The notes below the pieces were generated by a model, which saw only the letters and a program-made list of their open reading frames with translations, had not been told where the DNA came from and did no database searches. The translations under genes were made by a program, and so were the position numbers. DNA of 29,251 bases, taken from the IMG/VR virus record IMGVR_UViG_3300005836_000035, positions 1 through 29,251 of that record; one strand, written 5' to 3'. This document shows, piece after piece, positions 1 to 6,372 of this stretch (positions are counted from its first letter, which is position 1; each line of letters starts with the position of its first letter). Origin of the DNA: a virus.

Positions 1-417
1 AATCAATATGCCTATCTTTATAACAGCACCGAAATGACCACGACATCGGGGACGTTCGTCTCGCTGGGCGCGAATTTTGAGCAGGCGACATTTGCCTGCA
101 CCGGGCGGCCGCTGCTGGTGCTGTTGCAAGGGCCAGTTCGAGTCGGCGGGTCGAGCGCGGAGGTCGGGCATTTTGATATTGAGGTCGATAGCTCACGGAT
201 TGGTGACAGCGCTGTGGGCATTATTTCGTTCGCGCGGGAACTTTTCGGCGGATCCGTCCTCACTAACGCGCCATATCTGACATCCATCGGGGCGATCATT
301 ACCGGACTGGCTGCCGGGAATCACAGCATCAAAATGATGTGGATCGTGGACAGCGGCGGGATACTGCGGCTCGGATATGGCGGGGCGGCGGTAAAATTTA
401 TCGTCCGGGAGTTGTAA
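1..417 (+). CDS. Tail or fibre-like structural protein, C-terminal part (5' truncated)
   Basis: The frame is open from the first base of the window, encoding NQYAYLYNSTE before the first Met at 34, so this is most likely the C-terminal ~138 residues of a longer protein. The visible part is rich in Gly, Val, Ile and Ser with alternating hydrophobic residues, as in beta-sandwich domains at the tips of phage fibres, and it ends at FIVREL. No catalytic motif is visible. The stop codon overlaps the start of the next gene (TAATG), which indicates translational coupling. The fibre assignment rests on the beta-rich composition and on the neighbouring lysis and tail-end type genes. It is an inference, and a receptor-binding or carbohydrate-binding role is possible but not shown. 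Confidence 0.55.
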   Translation, partial: NQYAYLYNSTEMTTTSGTFVSLGANFEQATFACTGRPLLVLLQGPVRVGGSSAEVGHFDIEVDSSRIGDSAVGIISFARELFGGSVLTNAPYLTSIGAIITGLAAGNHSIKMMWIVDSGGILRLGYGGAAVKFIVREL

Positions 418-821
418 TGAAGCGACTGCTGTTTTTTATCTGGCTGCTGGTGGGGTTTACTCAAGTTGAGATCCCACATTTTGAAATATGGGTCGAATGT
501 GTGGAGCGCGGGCCATATCCAGGGCGGGCGGATGCACGGTTGAGCTATCGCTATGACGGCGCGTTTAGCATCATGGCAGAAGACAGCCGCTATTATGGCG
601 ACGTGGGGACGGAATATATTCAACTGATGCCGATGGTGATTGAGCCGGGGGAACATCGCAATTTTGTGACGATTCACGTGGGCGCGATGAAAGCGGTGCT
701 ATGGAAAATCGTGTTTTTAGATGAACTGCACGTGCTGGCCGTGTGGGATGATCCGGCAGTTCCCGATTGTCCCTGGCAGGTTGAACCGACAGCGACGCCG
801 CAGCCGGGCATTCATTTCTGA
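417..821 (+). CDS. Small exported protein with N-terminal signal sequence
   Basis: A 134-residue protein. The start at 417 overlaps the preceding stop by one base; a longer in-frame reading from 339 would overlap the upstream gene and lose the signal sequence. The N-terminus MKRLLFFIWLLVGFTQV is a typical basic-plus-hydrophobic signal peptide. The mature part is mixed alpha/beta with several Trp and Tyr residues and two Cys residues, and the tail PTATPQP is a short Thr/Pro linker of the kind seen in Chloroflexota exported proteins. No family is recognised. Its position directly after a fibre-like gene is mirrored at 26015-26344, where another small signal-peptide protein follows a beta-rich structural gene. 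It may act in lysis, in superinfection exclusion, or as a fibre-associated factor. Function unknown. Confidence 0.7.
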   Translation: MKRLLFFIWLLVGFTQVEIPHFEIWVECVERGPYPGRADARLSYRYDGAFSIMAEDSRYYGDVGTEYIQLMPMVIEPGEHRNFVTIHVGAMKAVLWKIVFLDELHVLAVWDDPAVPDCPWQVEPTATPQPGIHF

Positions 822-893
822 TAACCGGGATTCGATGATGTAAAGTGTTTGTCCGATAGCTTTTAATAGGATTGGTAGAATACGAATAACGAG

Positions 894-1619
894 ATGTTCA
901 ACCGGCGGGGATTTAATTTGATTGACGAAGTTGGATTAACAGAACAACAAATCGCGTTGATGCGACAAATAGCGCGCGACGAAGTGGCTGTTGCGGCGGA
1001 AACTCTCGCCAGGCGGCTGGACGGAGTGCCAACTGTGACTGAGATGACAATGCTGTTTGAACGCCAGCAGCAGGCCATTCATGAGTTTATCAGCTCGACG
1101 GATTTATATTTGCGCCGGGCGGAAAAAGAATTCGCCAGCATCGGCGACATCAAAAAAGATATGAGTCTATTGATGGCCTCGATTAATATGCGCAACCAGC
1201 AACTGGACGAAGTGCAGCGCGATATTAACAAAATCAACGAACGGGCCAGCCGGAACAGCGAGGGGTTGGTGGATGTTATGGGAAAATATACAGGCTTAAA
1301 AATATCTATTTTTGGAGACCCGGACTCGCCAGAAGTCCCATCATTGACCGCAAAATTAAACGAACGCAGCCATAAGGCTGATGAGCAGCATGAAGAAATC
1401 AAAAGTCTGCTCACCTCTGAAATTAAGCCAATGATCGAGCAGGCGAATGTCAGACTGCGCGACGTTGAGGCGTGGGTTGCCAAACAGCGCCAATGGATGC
1501 AGCTTTTTAAAAACGCGGTGAAATTCGTAGCGGTGAATCCGCGCGTGATCGCCGTGATTTTCGGGGGCGGGGTGATTGGGGCAACGGTGATCGAGTTTCT
1601 AAAAGCAGCGCTGCGGTGA
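894..1619 (+). CDS. Coiled-coil protein with C-terminal membrane anchor
   Basis: A 241-residue protein. Residues ~15-205 are highly charged and heptad-like, with long helical stretches rich in Glu, Gln, Arg and Lys, suggesting an extended coiled coil. The end, from about residue 213 (VNPRVIAVIFGGGVIGATVI), is a single hydrophobic segment followed by FLKAALR, so the protein should be anchored in the membrane by its C-terminus. It lies 72 bases after the small exported protein and 76 bases before a holin-like gene, at the distal end of the tail genes. That is where lysis accessory proteins are usually placed. No specific family is recognised. A role in lysis, or as an adhesin-like membrane protein, is inference only. 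Confidence 0.65.
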   Translation: MFNRRGFNLIDEVGLTEQQIALMRQIARDEVAVAAETLARRLDGVPTVTEMTMLFERQQQAIHEFISSTDLYLRRAEKEFASIGDIKKDMSLLMASINMRNQQLDEVQRDINKINERASRNSEGLVDVMGKYTGLKISIFGDPDSPEVPSLTAKLNERSHKADEQHEEIKSLLTSEIKPMIEQANVRLRDVEAWVAKQRQWMQLFKNAVKFVAVNPRVIAVIFGGGVIGATVIEFLKAALR

Positions 1620-1695
1620 TGAAGCGACGCGCTGGACGCGATTTACAAAACTAATCAGATGGTCATTGAAAAAATCGAAAATGGAGGCGTTTAAG

Positions 1696-2034
1696 ATGGA
1701 CGAGCTGCTGAAGACCCTAGCACTGCTGGGATTCCTGATCATGATGATTGTAGAGGCACTTAAGCCCTGGATGAAGAAACTGCCAGGGAGCGACGCGGTA
1801 CACGATTTTATTTTGCGCCTGTTCGGGATGGGCCTGGGCGTGATCGCCGTCGCCGGGGGCGGAAACGAGTTGAACATCCTGACCCTTTCGCCCGTCTACA
1901 GCCAGCTTAATCCCGGGATCGGGATGGTGCTTACCGGGCTGCTGGTGGGCGGATTCAGCCAGGGATTATGGCTAACTGCAAGTCTATTGGCGCGCAAACG
2001 GATCGAAGCGCCGAATGATGGCGGAGTCGGATAA
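1696..2034 (+). CDS. Holin-like small membrane protein
   Basis: A 112-residue protein when started at the ATG at 1696, which has a GGAGG at 1683-1687 eight bases upstream. An earlier ATG at 1681 lacks this spacing. There are three hydrophobic segments: ~5-22 (TLALLGFLIMMIVEAL), ~35-52 (a glycine-rich hydrophobic helix around LRLFGMGLGVIAVAGG) and ~70-95 (GIGMVLTGLLVGG and following). Length and topology fit a phage holin, which forms inner-membrane lesions that release endolysin. No endolysin gene is visible in the window, so the lysis assignment is by topology and position only. A convergent hairpin at 2143-2180 marks the end of this plus-strand block. Confidence 0.55.
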   Translation: MDELLKTLALLGFLIMMIVEALKPWMKKLPGSDAVHDFILRLFGMGLGVIAVAGGGNELNILTLSPVYSQLNPGIGMVLTGLLVGGFSQGLWLTASLLARKRIEAPNDGGVG

Positions 2035-2040
2035 GCGAAA

Positions 2041-2078
2041 GCTGTTTATCGGAAGTGAAATAACCCTCATGGCGGGGA
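2041..2078 (+). repeat. Intergenic repeat B copy followed by vestigial C-rich palindrome
   Basis: The stretch GCTGTTTATCGGAAGTGAAA matches the intergenic motif also seen at 7722, 8532, 23053 and 24983. It is followed by ACCCTCATGGCGGGGAA, which looks like the C-rich palindromic repeat with its middle deleted. The same order of the two motifs is intact at 24983-25043, and a GTGCGTTGGGGA-type sequence follows here as GCGCGTTGGGGA does there. Confidence 0.45.
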
Positions 2079-2142
2079 AATAAAGATTGTGCGTTGGGGA
2101 ATGACGGAGAGAGTTATCATGTGATCTGAGAGATAACCAGAA

Positions 2143-2180
2143 GAAAGCAGCGCATCAAACTCCCCCGATGCGCTGCTTTC
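2143..2180. terminator. Strong bidirectional hairpin between convergent genes
   Basis: The arms GAAAGCAGCGCATC (2143-2156) and GATGCGCTGCTTTC (2167-2180) form a perfect 14-bp stem with a 10-base loop. It lies between the plus-strand holin-like gene and a minus-strand gene whose stop is 15 bases away. There is no long T tract, so the call rests on stem strength and convergent position. The same arm sequence recurs at 2537-2571. Confidence 0.7.
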
Positions 2181-2195
2181 GATTCTGCGGTTTTA

Positions 2196-2393
2196 CTAAA
2201 GCGAATCGCTTTTTGTGTCCTCAGATGTCGCGGGCTGGTCAACATACCGATCACGAAGATTTTTCTCGGCAAGCATAATTTTCCATAGATCACTGCCTAT
2301 CTGGTTCTCCTCAACCGGTAGTAATGTATTGAGATCATTCACGGCGATCACGATCATATTGAGATATTGCTGTATCAGTTGGTTCTTAGTCAT
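2196..2393 (-). CDS. Small hypothetical protein
   Basis: A 65-residue protein, MTKNQLIQQYLNMIV through to DTKSDSL, mostly helical and acidic towards the end. An AGGAG lies seven bases before the ATG, which supports translation. It is the most downstream gene of the minus-strand block that starts near 5207. A hairpin lies 15 bases past its stop. No family is recognised. Confidence 0.55.
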   Translation of the reverse strand: MTKNQLIQQYLNMIVIAVNDLNTLLPVEENQIGSDLWKIMLAEKNLRDRYVDQPATSEDTKSDSL

Positions 2394-2536
2394 TTTGATT
2401 CTCCTGAATTCCTACACAGCTTATCACGATGTTGCGCGTTCTCATCCCCAATAACGGGGTAATTTGTGTGCGATAGATAGCGATGGGGGGGAACTATACT
2501 ATCATTGAGACTGGAGAATGTGTTTAACCCCCTTAG

Positions 2537-2571
2537 GAAAGCAGCGTGGTAAATGGCGACACGCTGCTTTC
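2537..2571. terminator. Hairpin downstream of minus-strand gene, duplicate of the 2143 hairpin
   Basis: The arms GAAAGCAGCGTG (2537-2548) and CACGCTGCTTTC (2560-2571) form a perfect 12-bp stem with an 11-base loop. It begins 14 bases after the stop of the minus-strand gene at 2586. The arm end and flank CGCTGCTTTCGATTC are shared with the hairpin at 2143-2180, at nearly the same distance from the stop codon. Confidence 0.6.
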
Positions 2572-2585
2572 GATTCGGGGCACTG

Positions 2586-2885
2586 CTATTCTGGACGTTG
2601 AACTGGCTCGACATACATAGATGGTGTATCCAGCACCTTTCGACCCTCATCTGTTATGGCATAATGACTTTCTGGAAACTGCCGTCGCCACTCTTCGGTA
2701 TGCTCAGGGTGATACCGTTGGTCAATATAGAAAATGAGTTTTCGATCCAGTAACTCCTGAAACTCGTCAATGATGTGAATTGTATCCAAAAACGCTTTGT
2801 AGAAGTGTCCGGCAGCATCGGCGTCTCGATTCATTTCAGAGAGAGCAAAATAAATTTCAGCAGGGATTTTGGCGTCATTGTCCAT
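2586..2885 (-). CDS. Hypothetical protein
   Basis: A 99-residue protein from the ATG at 2885; a TTG two codons upstream would give 101. The sequence is helical and charged (DLEF-type helices around IIDEFQELLDRKLIF) and contains a basic/aromatic stretch YIDQRYHPEHTEEWRRQFPE. The C-terminal part, from YAITDEGRKVLDTP, resembles the last helix and wing of small winged-helix proteins (xITxxGRxxL), which would make it a possible transcription factor. This is a weak resemblance. No strong ribosome site is visible. It sits in the minus-strand block of small genes downstream of the first integrase. Confidence 0.5.
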   Translation of the reverse strand: MDNDAKIPAEIYFALSEMNRDADAAGHFYKAFLDTIHIIDEFQELLDRKLIFYIDQRYHPEHTEEWRRQFPESHYAITDEGRKVLDTPSMYVEPVQRPE

Positions 2886-2912
2886 GTTCAACTCATCGAA
2901 TCTTCTTTATCG

Positions 2913-2932
2913 AAAACGCCATAAGGCGTGTT
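2913..2932. terminator. Small hairpin between two minus-strand genes
   Basis: ACGCC (2916-2920) and GGCGT (2925-2929) form a short stem with an ATAA loop, flanked by AAA on one side and TTT on the other, so it could terminate in either direction. It lies between the genes at 2994-3221 and 2586-2885. The stem is only 5 bp, so this is tentative. Confidence 0.35.
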
Positions 2933-2993
2933 TGGTGTGATGCTAGTCTTGAGATTAATCGTCTTTGCGAAAAATCTTACTCGCAGCGTTAGA

Positions 2994-3221
2994 TTAATAG
3001 AACTCGATTACATCAGTTCCAACGTGGCAGTGATAACAGACGTGATTCCAGCCATCAATATCATTACCCATTCGGTCTTGGTCGATTCGCCCCTCCCAGT
3101 AGTCCGCTTGCCTTCCACAAAGCGGGCAATTCGGAGTGTCCGAATAAAGCTCTGTTTCGGTATCACCTACAGGTACGCCTGTTTCCTCATTGTGCCAATG
3201 CCAAATCATCTTCTTTGCCAT
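2994..3221 (-). CDS. Small zinc-ribbon protein
   Basis: A protein of about 75 residues. Two adjacent ATGs occur; the second, at 3221, has a GGAGG six bases upstream and is preferred. Two Cys pairs, CPLCGRQ near residue 32 and CYHCH near residue 62, are separated by about 26 residues. That is the layout of a zinc ribbon of the small phage type. Lar-like restriction-alleviation proteins have a similar size and C-x2-C...C-x2-C arrangement, but the similarity is too weak for that name. It lies in the minus-strand accessory block downstream of the first integrase. Role unknown; nucleic-acid or protein binding is the usual function of such ribbons. Confidence 0.6.
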   Translation of the reverse strand: MAKKMIWHWHNEETGVPVGDTETELYSDTPNCPLCGRQADYWEGRIDQDRMGNDIDGWNHVCYHCHVGTDVIEFY

Positions 3222-3284
3222 CATTCGCCTCCATTAGCGATAATCTTCTTTATGCGCGTGACCATGCGCGCCCCGGATAGCTGC

Positions 3285-3497
3285 CTATTGCAAGGATTTG
3301 ATGCTGTTGACGAATTCGATAGCGGCGATGGCCGATGCTTCGGGCGTGACGCCTTTTGTCACGCAGAAGAAATAGAAGCGGAGCATTGACAGGAGTTCGC
3401 GACGGGATTCATCGCTCATCCACAGAACGATTTCTTTGCGTTCGATGAGCCAGATTGTATTTTGGAGCGACTGACGAGCCTCATAAATCCTAGACAT
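3285..3497 (-). CDS. Small hypothetical protein overlapping the integrase end
   Basis: A 70-residue mostly helical protein (MSRIYEARQSLQN to NSIKSLQ). Its start overlaps the last codons of the upstream integrase by eight bases, and a GGAG seven bases before the ATG lies inside the integrase gene, so the two are probably translated from one mRNA. No family is recognised. The size and position fit a small lysogeny-module gene such as a recombination directionality factor, but the sequence shows no clear DNA-binding motif. Confidence 0.55.
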   Translation of the reverse strand: MSRIYEARQSLQNTIWLIERKEIVLWMSDESRRELLSMLRFYFFCVTKGVTPEASAIAAIEFVNSIKSLQ

Positions 3498-4710
3498 GAT
3501 TGATCTCCTGGGGAACTAAAAGCGCAATTCGTTTGGAGAGCAGGCCAGCGGATAAATCCTGAGCCTGGCCGACATATTTTTCGGTTGTGCCGATGCTGCG
3601 ATGGCGAAGCTGGGCGCGAATCTGATCCCATTCAAAACCGGATTGGCGCATGAGATAAGCACAGGTGCGGCGCATATCGTGGGCGGTGATGCTGCTGCCC
3701 AGGGCGGCGAGAGTGCGGCGCTCGACAATTTTCAAGATAGCACGGGCGGAGATGCCTAACGCAGGGTTGTAGTTGTGCAAACCTGGGGGCGGAATGTGAT
3801 CGCCGCGCAGGAGGGGCTGGAAGATGGGAACGGGGCCGGAAATCAACCCGTCATTAACCTCACCCCCCAACCCCCTCTCCATAAATAGCGAGGGGGAGTC
3901 CAGAAGGTGGGTGTTGAAGGCGGCGACGTAGGATTGGATGAGGGCGTAGGCGGTGGAGTCGATGCCAACGGGGTCATGATTGGAGCGCTTGCCACGCACG
4001 CGAATCTCATAACAATCGTCGCCCTGGGTGATGGAGTCCAATGTCAGACGGGCGATTTCAGCGGCGCGCAGGCCGGACGTGATGCCGAGATAGAACAGTG
4101 CCAGATCGCGCTTGCCCGTTATGGTGTGCAGTTCCGGCTGGAAAGATTCAAAAAGCTGATTGACCTGTTTGAGCGTGAGACGATGGCCGTACTGTTCCAG
4201 CGCCGGGCGATTGGACGTGCGATCTGGCGCGGGATTTTTGACGGAGGCCGCCAGGCGGAATTGACGCTGCACTTCCATGATAAACATGAAGTCCGCGCCA
4301 GACTGCGGGATCACCGGCTGCTCATCGAGCGCGTGCAGGAAGTGACGGACGGCGGCCAGATAGCGGGTGATGGTATTTGATGAAAGGCCGCGACGTTTGC
4401 AATCGGCAATGTATTCCTGCATGACGGGTTTGGCCGGCAGTATCATCCGGCTAAAAATGAAATCGTAGGATTCCTCGGTGTAGTGAATGACGTGGGCACC
4501 ACAATAGCGGCAAAAATCGGCCAGGCTGCTCATGTAGGCGCGCATGGTGTGGCGTTCGTGACGGCTGCCGGGCAGGGTTTCGACGTGGTTCTGCATGGAT
4601 TGGAGGGCGGCGGCGGGGTCGAAATAATTGAGCCACAGGTAGGGATCATAATTCGACTCGCGTTGAGGGCGTGTTATAATTCGATTCTGTGGAGCGGTGA
4701 GAGCAAGCAT
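3490..4710 (-). CDS. Tyrosine recombinase / phage integrase 1
   Basis: A site-specific recombinase of about 406 residues from the ATG at 4710, which has an AAAGGA about ten bases upstream. A TTG at 4770 would give 426 residues but abuts a hairpin. The N-terminal region has a core-binding SAM-like domain (RHTMRAYMSSLADFCRYC and SSNTITRYLAAVRHFL). The catalytic domain shows all expected residues: Arg in GLRAAEIARL, Lys in RGKRSN, HDMRRT (HxxR), His in LRHRSIGTTEKYVG, and its Tyr. A copy of the C-rich palindromic repeat (3858-3898) lies in frame between the Lys and HxxR motifs and encodes DSPSLFMERGLGGEVND, a surface-loop-like insertion. It would integrate or excise the element, or resolve multimers. 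It is one of two integrases here, and no att site is recognised beside it. Confidence 0.9.
   Translation of the reverse strand: MLALTAPQNRIITRPQRESNYDPYLWLNYFDPAAALQSMQNHVETLPGSRHERHTMRAYMSSLADFCRYCGAHVIHYTEESYDFIFSRMILPAKPVMQEYIADCKRRGLSSNTITRYLAAVRHFLHALDEQPVIPQSGADFMFIMEVQRQFRLAASVKNPAPDRTSNRPALEQYGHRLTLKQVNQLFESFQPELHTITGKRDLALFYLGITSGLRAAEIARLTLDSITQGDDCYEIRVRGKRSNHDPVGIDSTAYALIQSYVAAFNTHLLDSPSLFMERGLGGEVNDGLISGPVPIFQPLLRGDHIPPPGLHNYNPALGISARAILKIVERRTLAALGSSITAHDMRRTCAYLMRQSGFEWDQIRAQLRHRSIGTTEKYVGQAQDLSAGLLSKRIALLVPQEINHV
3858..3898 (+). repeat. C-rich palindromic repeat, copy 1 (inside integrase 1)
   Basis: The C-rich arm CCTCACCCCCCAACCCCCTC, a centre containing ATAAAT, then AGCGAGGGGGAG. 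It has the same orientation as all other copies although the host gene is on the minus strand. Its centre resembles that of copy 2 (ATAAATGGAGAGGGGA). Confidence 0.8.
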
Positions 4711-4772
4711 TGCTTCATATCCTTTCAGTTCGGGTAATCCGACTTCTTTAGGTTGAAATTGCCCGGTCAAAG

Positions 4773-4795
4773 TCCCCGCTGATGACGGGGATTTT
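4773..4795. terminator. Hairpin upstream of integrase 1
   Basis: TCCCCG (4773-4778) and CGGGGA (4786-4791) form a 6-bp stem with a 7-base loop, followed on the plus strand by TTTTGATTT. It sits between the minus-strand gene at 4815-5207 and the integrase start at 4710. It could be an attenuator for readthrough into the integrase or a plus-strand terminator. Confidence 0.4.
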
Positions 4796-4814
4796 GATTT
4801 ATCGGGTACGATAA

Positions 4815-5207
4815 CTAACTCTTGAAGGTTTTGCGATCTATCGTGCGATAGGCCGATAGATCTTCTCCGGTCAAGCGTTCCGTGACTTCGTACATATCAT
4901 CGAAATATGCGCATTCATGGCGTTCGCGGGCAATTTCTTTCATCATCTCGTAGAACTGATAGTCGCTGATTCGAGTTCCCTTTACAAGCTGGACAAGTTC
5001 AATGTGTCCCCCGCGGTGGAGTCGTATCCGTTCATGCGCCTGCTCATAATTGGCAAACCAGCGCGGATCACCGCCTACCCAACTGCTATCTTTCTGGAAA
5101 TATCGCGTGAGAAGGTCAAACAGATCATCACGATTGCCGGGCAGATAGCCGTACTCTTTTAATGTGTCATCCAGGAATTTGTTGATTTTTGTTGCTTTAG
5201 TGTCCAT
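4815..5207 (-). CDS. Hypothetical protein of the lysogeny module
   Basis: A 130-residue protein from the ATG at 5207, which is preceded by AAAGGAG five bases upstream. Longer readings upstream would run through the promoter region and are rejected. The protein is charged and helical, with aromatic-rich stretches (GGDPRWFANYEQAHERIRLH) and no recognisable motif. It is the first gene behind the leftward promoter at 5279-5307, so it is the probable leader of the minus-strand transcript that runs toward integrase 1. That position is typical of immunity, antirepressor or excision functions, but nothing in the sequence selects one. It is bracketed by two exact copies of CGGGGATTTTGATT at 4786-4799 and 5233-5246. 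Confidence 0.6.
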   Translation of the reverse strand: MDTKATKINKFLDDTLKEYGYLPGNRDDLFDLLTRYFQKDSSWVGGDPRWFANYEQAHERIRLHRGGHIELVQLVKGTRISDYQFYEMMKEIARERHECAYFDDMYEVTERLTGEDLSAYRTIDRKTFKS

Positions 5208-5251
5208 TGTGTCTCCTTTTTTCGGATTATAGCGGGGATTTTGATTCCGGT

Positions 5252-5268
5252 AGTACCGTAAACGATTA
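5252..5268 (-). promoter_or_regulatory. Candidate operator, copy 2
   Basis: On the minus strand this reads AATCGTTTACGGTAC, sharing 12 of 15 bases with the copy at 5281-5297 and resembling the copy at 5371-5387. It lies just downstream of the expected start of the leftward transcript. Confidence 0.5.
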
Positions 5269-5278
5269 ATGTATCTAT

Positions 5279-5307
5279 AGGATACCAAAAACGATTGCTG
5301 TAGTCAA
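5279..5307 (-). promoter_or_regulatory. Leftward sigma-70-type promoter with operator copy 1
   Basis: On the minus strand, TTGACT (5307-5302), a 17-base spacer, then TATCCT (5284-5279). The spacer carries AATCGTTTTTGGTAT, an operator-like motif overlapping the -10. It drives the minus-strand gene at 4815-5207. It shares TTGACTACA and the downstream motif with the rightward promoter at 5360-5388. Confidence 0.7.
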
Positions 5308-5359
5308 GTACCCAAAAGTAAAGATTTCGTGAAGTCCGGTTACAAAAATGAAACAAAGC

Positions 5360-5388
5360 TTGACTACAATATTCGATTGCGGTATTTT
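5360..5388 (+). promoter_or_regulatory. Rightward sigma-70-type promoter with operator copy 3
   Basis: TTGACT (5360-5365), a 17-base spacer, then TATTTT (5383-5388), 25 bases before the regulator gene. The motif ATTCGATTGCGGTAT (5371-5385) overlaps spacer and -10. The regulator encoded just downstream is the obvious candidate to bind it. Confidence 0.75.
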
Positions 5389-5412
5389 AATAAAACAAAC
5401 AAGGAATGATAG

Positions 5413-5709
5413 ATGAAAAAGCCTCGCTTCCTTATCAACCTCAAAGATGCCCATGAAAAAAGCGGGCTTACCGCCTATGCTGTTGCGAAGCAAATCAACA
5501 GCAACAGCCCACGAGATAAACCTGTTATCACGGAATCGACGGTTCGAAAGTACGCGACCCAGGTCGTTGAGACTACTGAATTAATCAGTCATGTCATTGT
5601 GTTGGCTGAATTTTACGGCGTGGATTGGCACGACCCGGCGATTGTGCAGGTGATCGAAGAGGATGAATCCGAGGGGCAACTAATGGCCCCGCTCATTGTC
5701 CCTGCTTGA
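5413..5709 (+). CDS. Cro/CI-type HTH regulator (candidate repressor)
   Basis: A 98-residue protein with an AAGGA seven bases before the ATG. The N-terminal ~70 residues fit a Cro/CI-type helix-turn-helix: NLKDAHEKSGLTAYAVAKQI is the scaffold and first HTH helix, and ITESTVRKYATQVV contains the recognition helix (TVRKY). It then continues with LAEFYGVDWHDPAIVQVIEE, which resembles the fifth helix and tail of this family. It lacks the C-terminal dimerisation or peptidase domain of lambda CI, so it is a short repressor. It lies between divergent promoters carrying three copies of one motif. I infer that it controls the leftward integrase transcript and its own expression. Confidence 0.75.
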   Translation: MKKPRFLINLKDAHEKSGLTAYAVAKQINSNSPRDKPVITESTVRKYATQVVETTELISHVIVLAEFYGVDWHDPAIVQVIEEDESEGQLMAPLIVPA

Positions 5710-5791
5710 GCGGCTGAACAACGAGCGGGGTGTCACTAAGGACGTGAGCATTATAGCGAAGTATGCGGAGTTTTGAAAATCAGAGGGGATT

Positions 5792-6136
5792 ATGTCGAAG
5801 GGGCGGCAAACGAAATCACAAAACCGGAACAACAGCATTGGTTGCCTGATTCTGATCGTCCTAATTATCGTCCTGGTTAGCCAGCGTACAGCAAATCGCA
5901 GCACGGCCACGCCCCAACCTACAGCGACGATTACGGACCCCCCTATGGCGACGAATACGAATACCCTTACGCCAACATTGACGAATACCGCGACTCTCAT
6001 TCCAGCCACACACATTTCACAGATGATTCCCAAAAATTGCGCGACGGCAGTGGCGATGGGATTGAGCGATGTAGAGGCGGCGAAATGGCCGGGACTGGAT
6101 CGCGATCATGACGGCGTGGCGTGTTATGGAAATTAG
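5792..6136 (+). CDS. Membrane-anchored Excalibur-domain protein
   Basis: A 114-residue protein. Residues ~15-31 (SIGCLILIVLIIVLVS) form one membrane segment after a basic N-terminus. Residues ~32-80 are a Thr/Pro/Ala/Asn-rich spacer (for example TATPQPTATITDPP), as in cell-wall-spanning linkers. Residues ~81-114 match the Excalibur calcium-binding module: NCATAVAMG, then a run ending GLDRDHDGVACYGN, with the paired Cys and the DxDxDG core intact. It should sit on the outer face of the membrane. It is cotranscribed or nearly so with the repressor, as lysogenic-conversion genes often are. Its role is not known; surface modification of the lysogen is inference. Confidence 0.75.
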   Translation: MSKGRQTKSQNRNNSIGCLILIVLIIVLVSQRTANRSTATPQPTATITDPPMATNTNTLTPTLTNTATLIPATHISQMIPKNCATAVAMGLSDVEAAKWPGLDRDHDGVACYGN

Positions 6137-6314
6137 CAAACCAAAAAGCCCTAGACGCTGAGACATTCGAAAGGATCAGCGAAAAGGACTTCTCGGAAAT
6201 GAAATTTTGGTACTACTGGCAGCATTTGCTGCTGCGCAGCTTAACAACATCATAGCATCCAGACCGTGAGTGCTTTCCGAGGTTTGGAATCGGGTCAGGA
6301 AGGAATGACGTTTA

Positions 6315-6349
6315 TCGGGGCAGCGGGATTTGAACCCACGACCTCTTGT
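6315..6349 (-). other. tRNA 3'-end remnant, candidate attachment site core
   Basis: Read on the minus strand, this is a tRNA 3' part: variable loop AGGTC, T stem GTGGG, T loop TTCAAAT, T stem CCCGC, acceptor strand TGCCCCG and discriminator A. The 5' half of a tRNA is absent, so it is not a functional gene. The GTTCAAATCC T-loop and pairing T stem (one G-U) make chance unlikely. It starts 23 bases past the stop of integrase 2. That is the classic layout in which the att core is a tRNA 3' end that restores the host gene on integration. The isotype cannot be read reliably, and the full core may extend to about 6360. Confidence 0.75.
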
Positions 6350-6372
6350 CGTCTGGGTCAATTTTTGCCCAT

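Noticed and set aside
2390-2650. 86-codon minus-strand frame between two small genes
   Set aside because: It spans the hairpin at 2537-2571 and overlaps a gene end; composition is poor and no ribosome site is seen.
5697-5775. Short TTG-started frame (SLLERLNNERGVTKDV) after the repressor gene
   Set aside because: About 26 codons, overlaps the repressor end, no family; a frameshifted extension of the repressor seems unlikely because its own end looks normal.
6121-6255. 44-codon GTG-started frame overlapping the end of the Excalibur gene
   Set aside because: Plausible composition, but no ribosome site and no second line of support.
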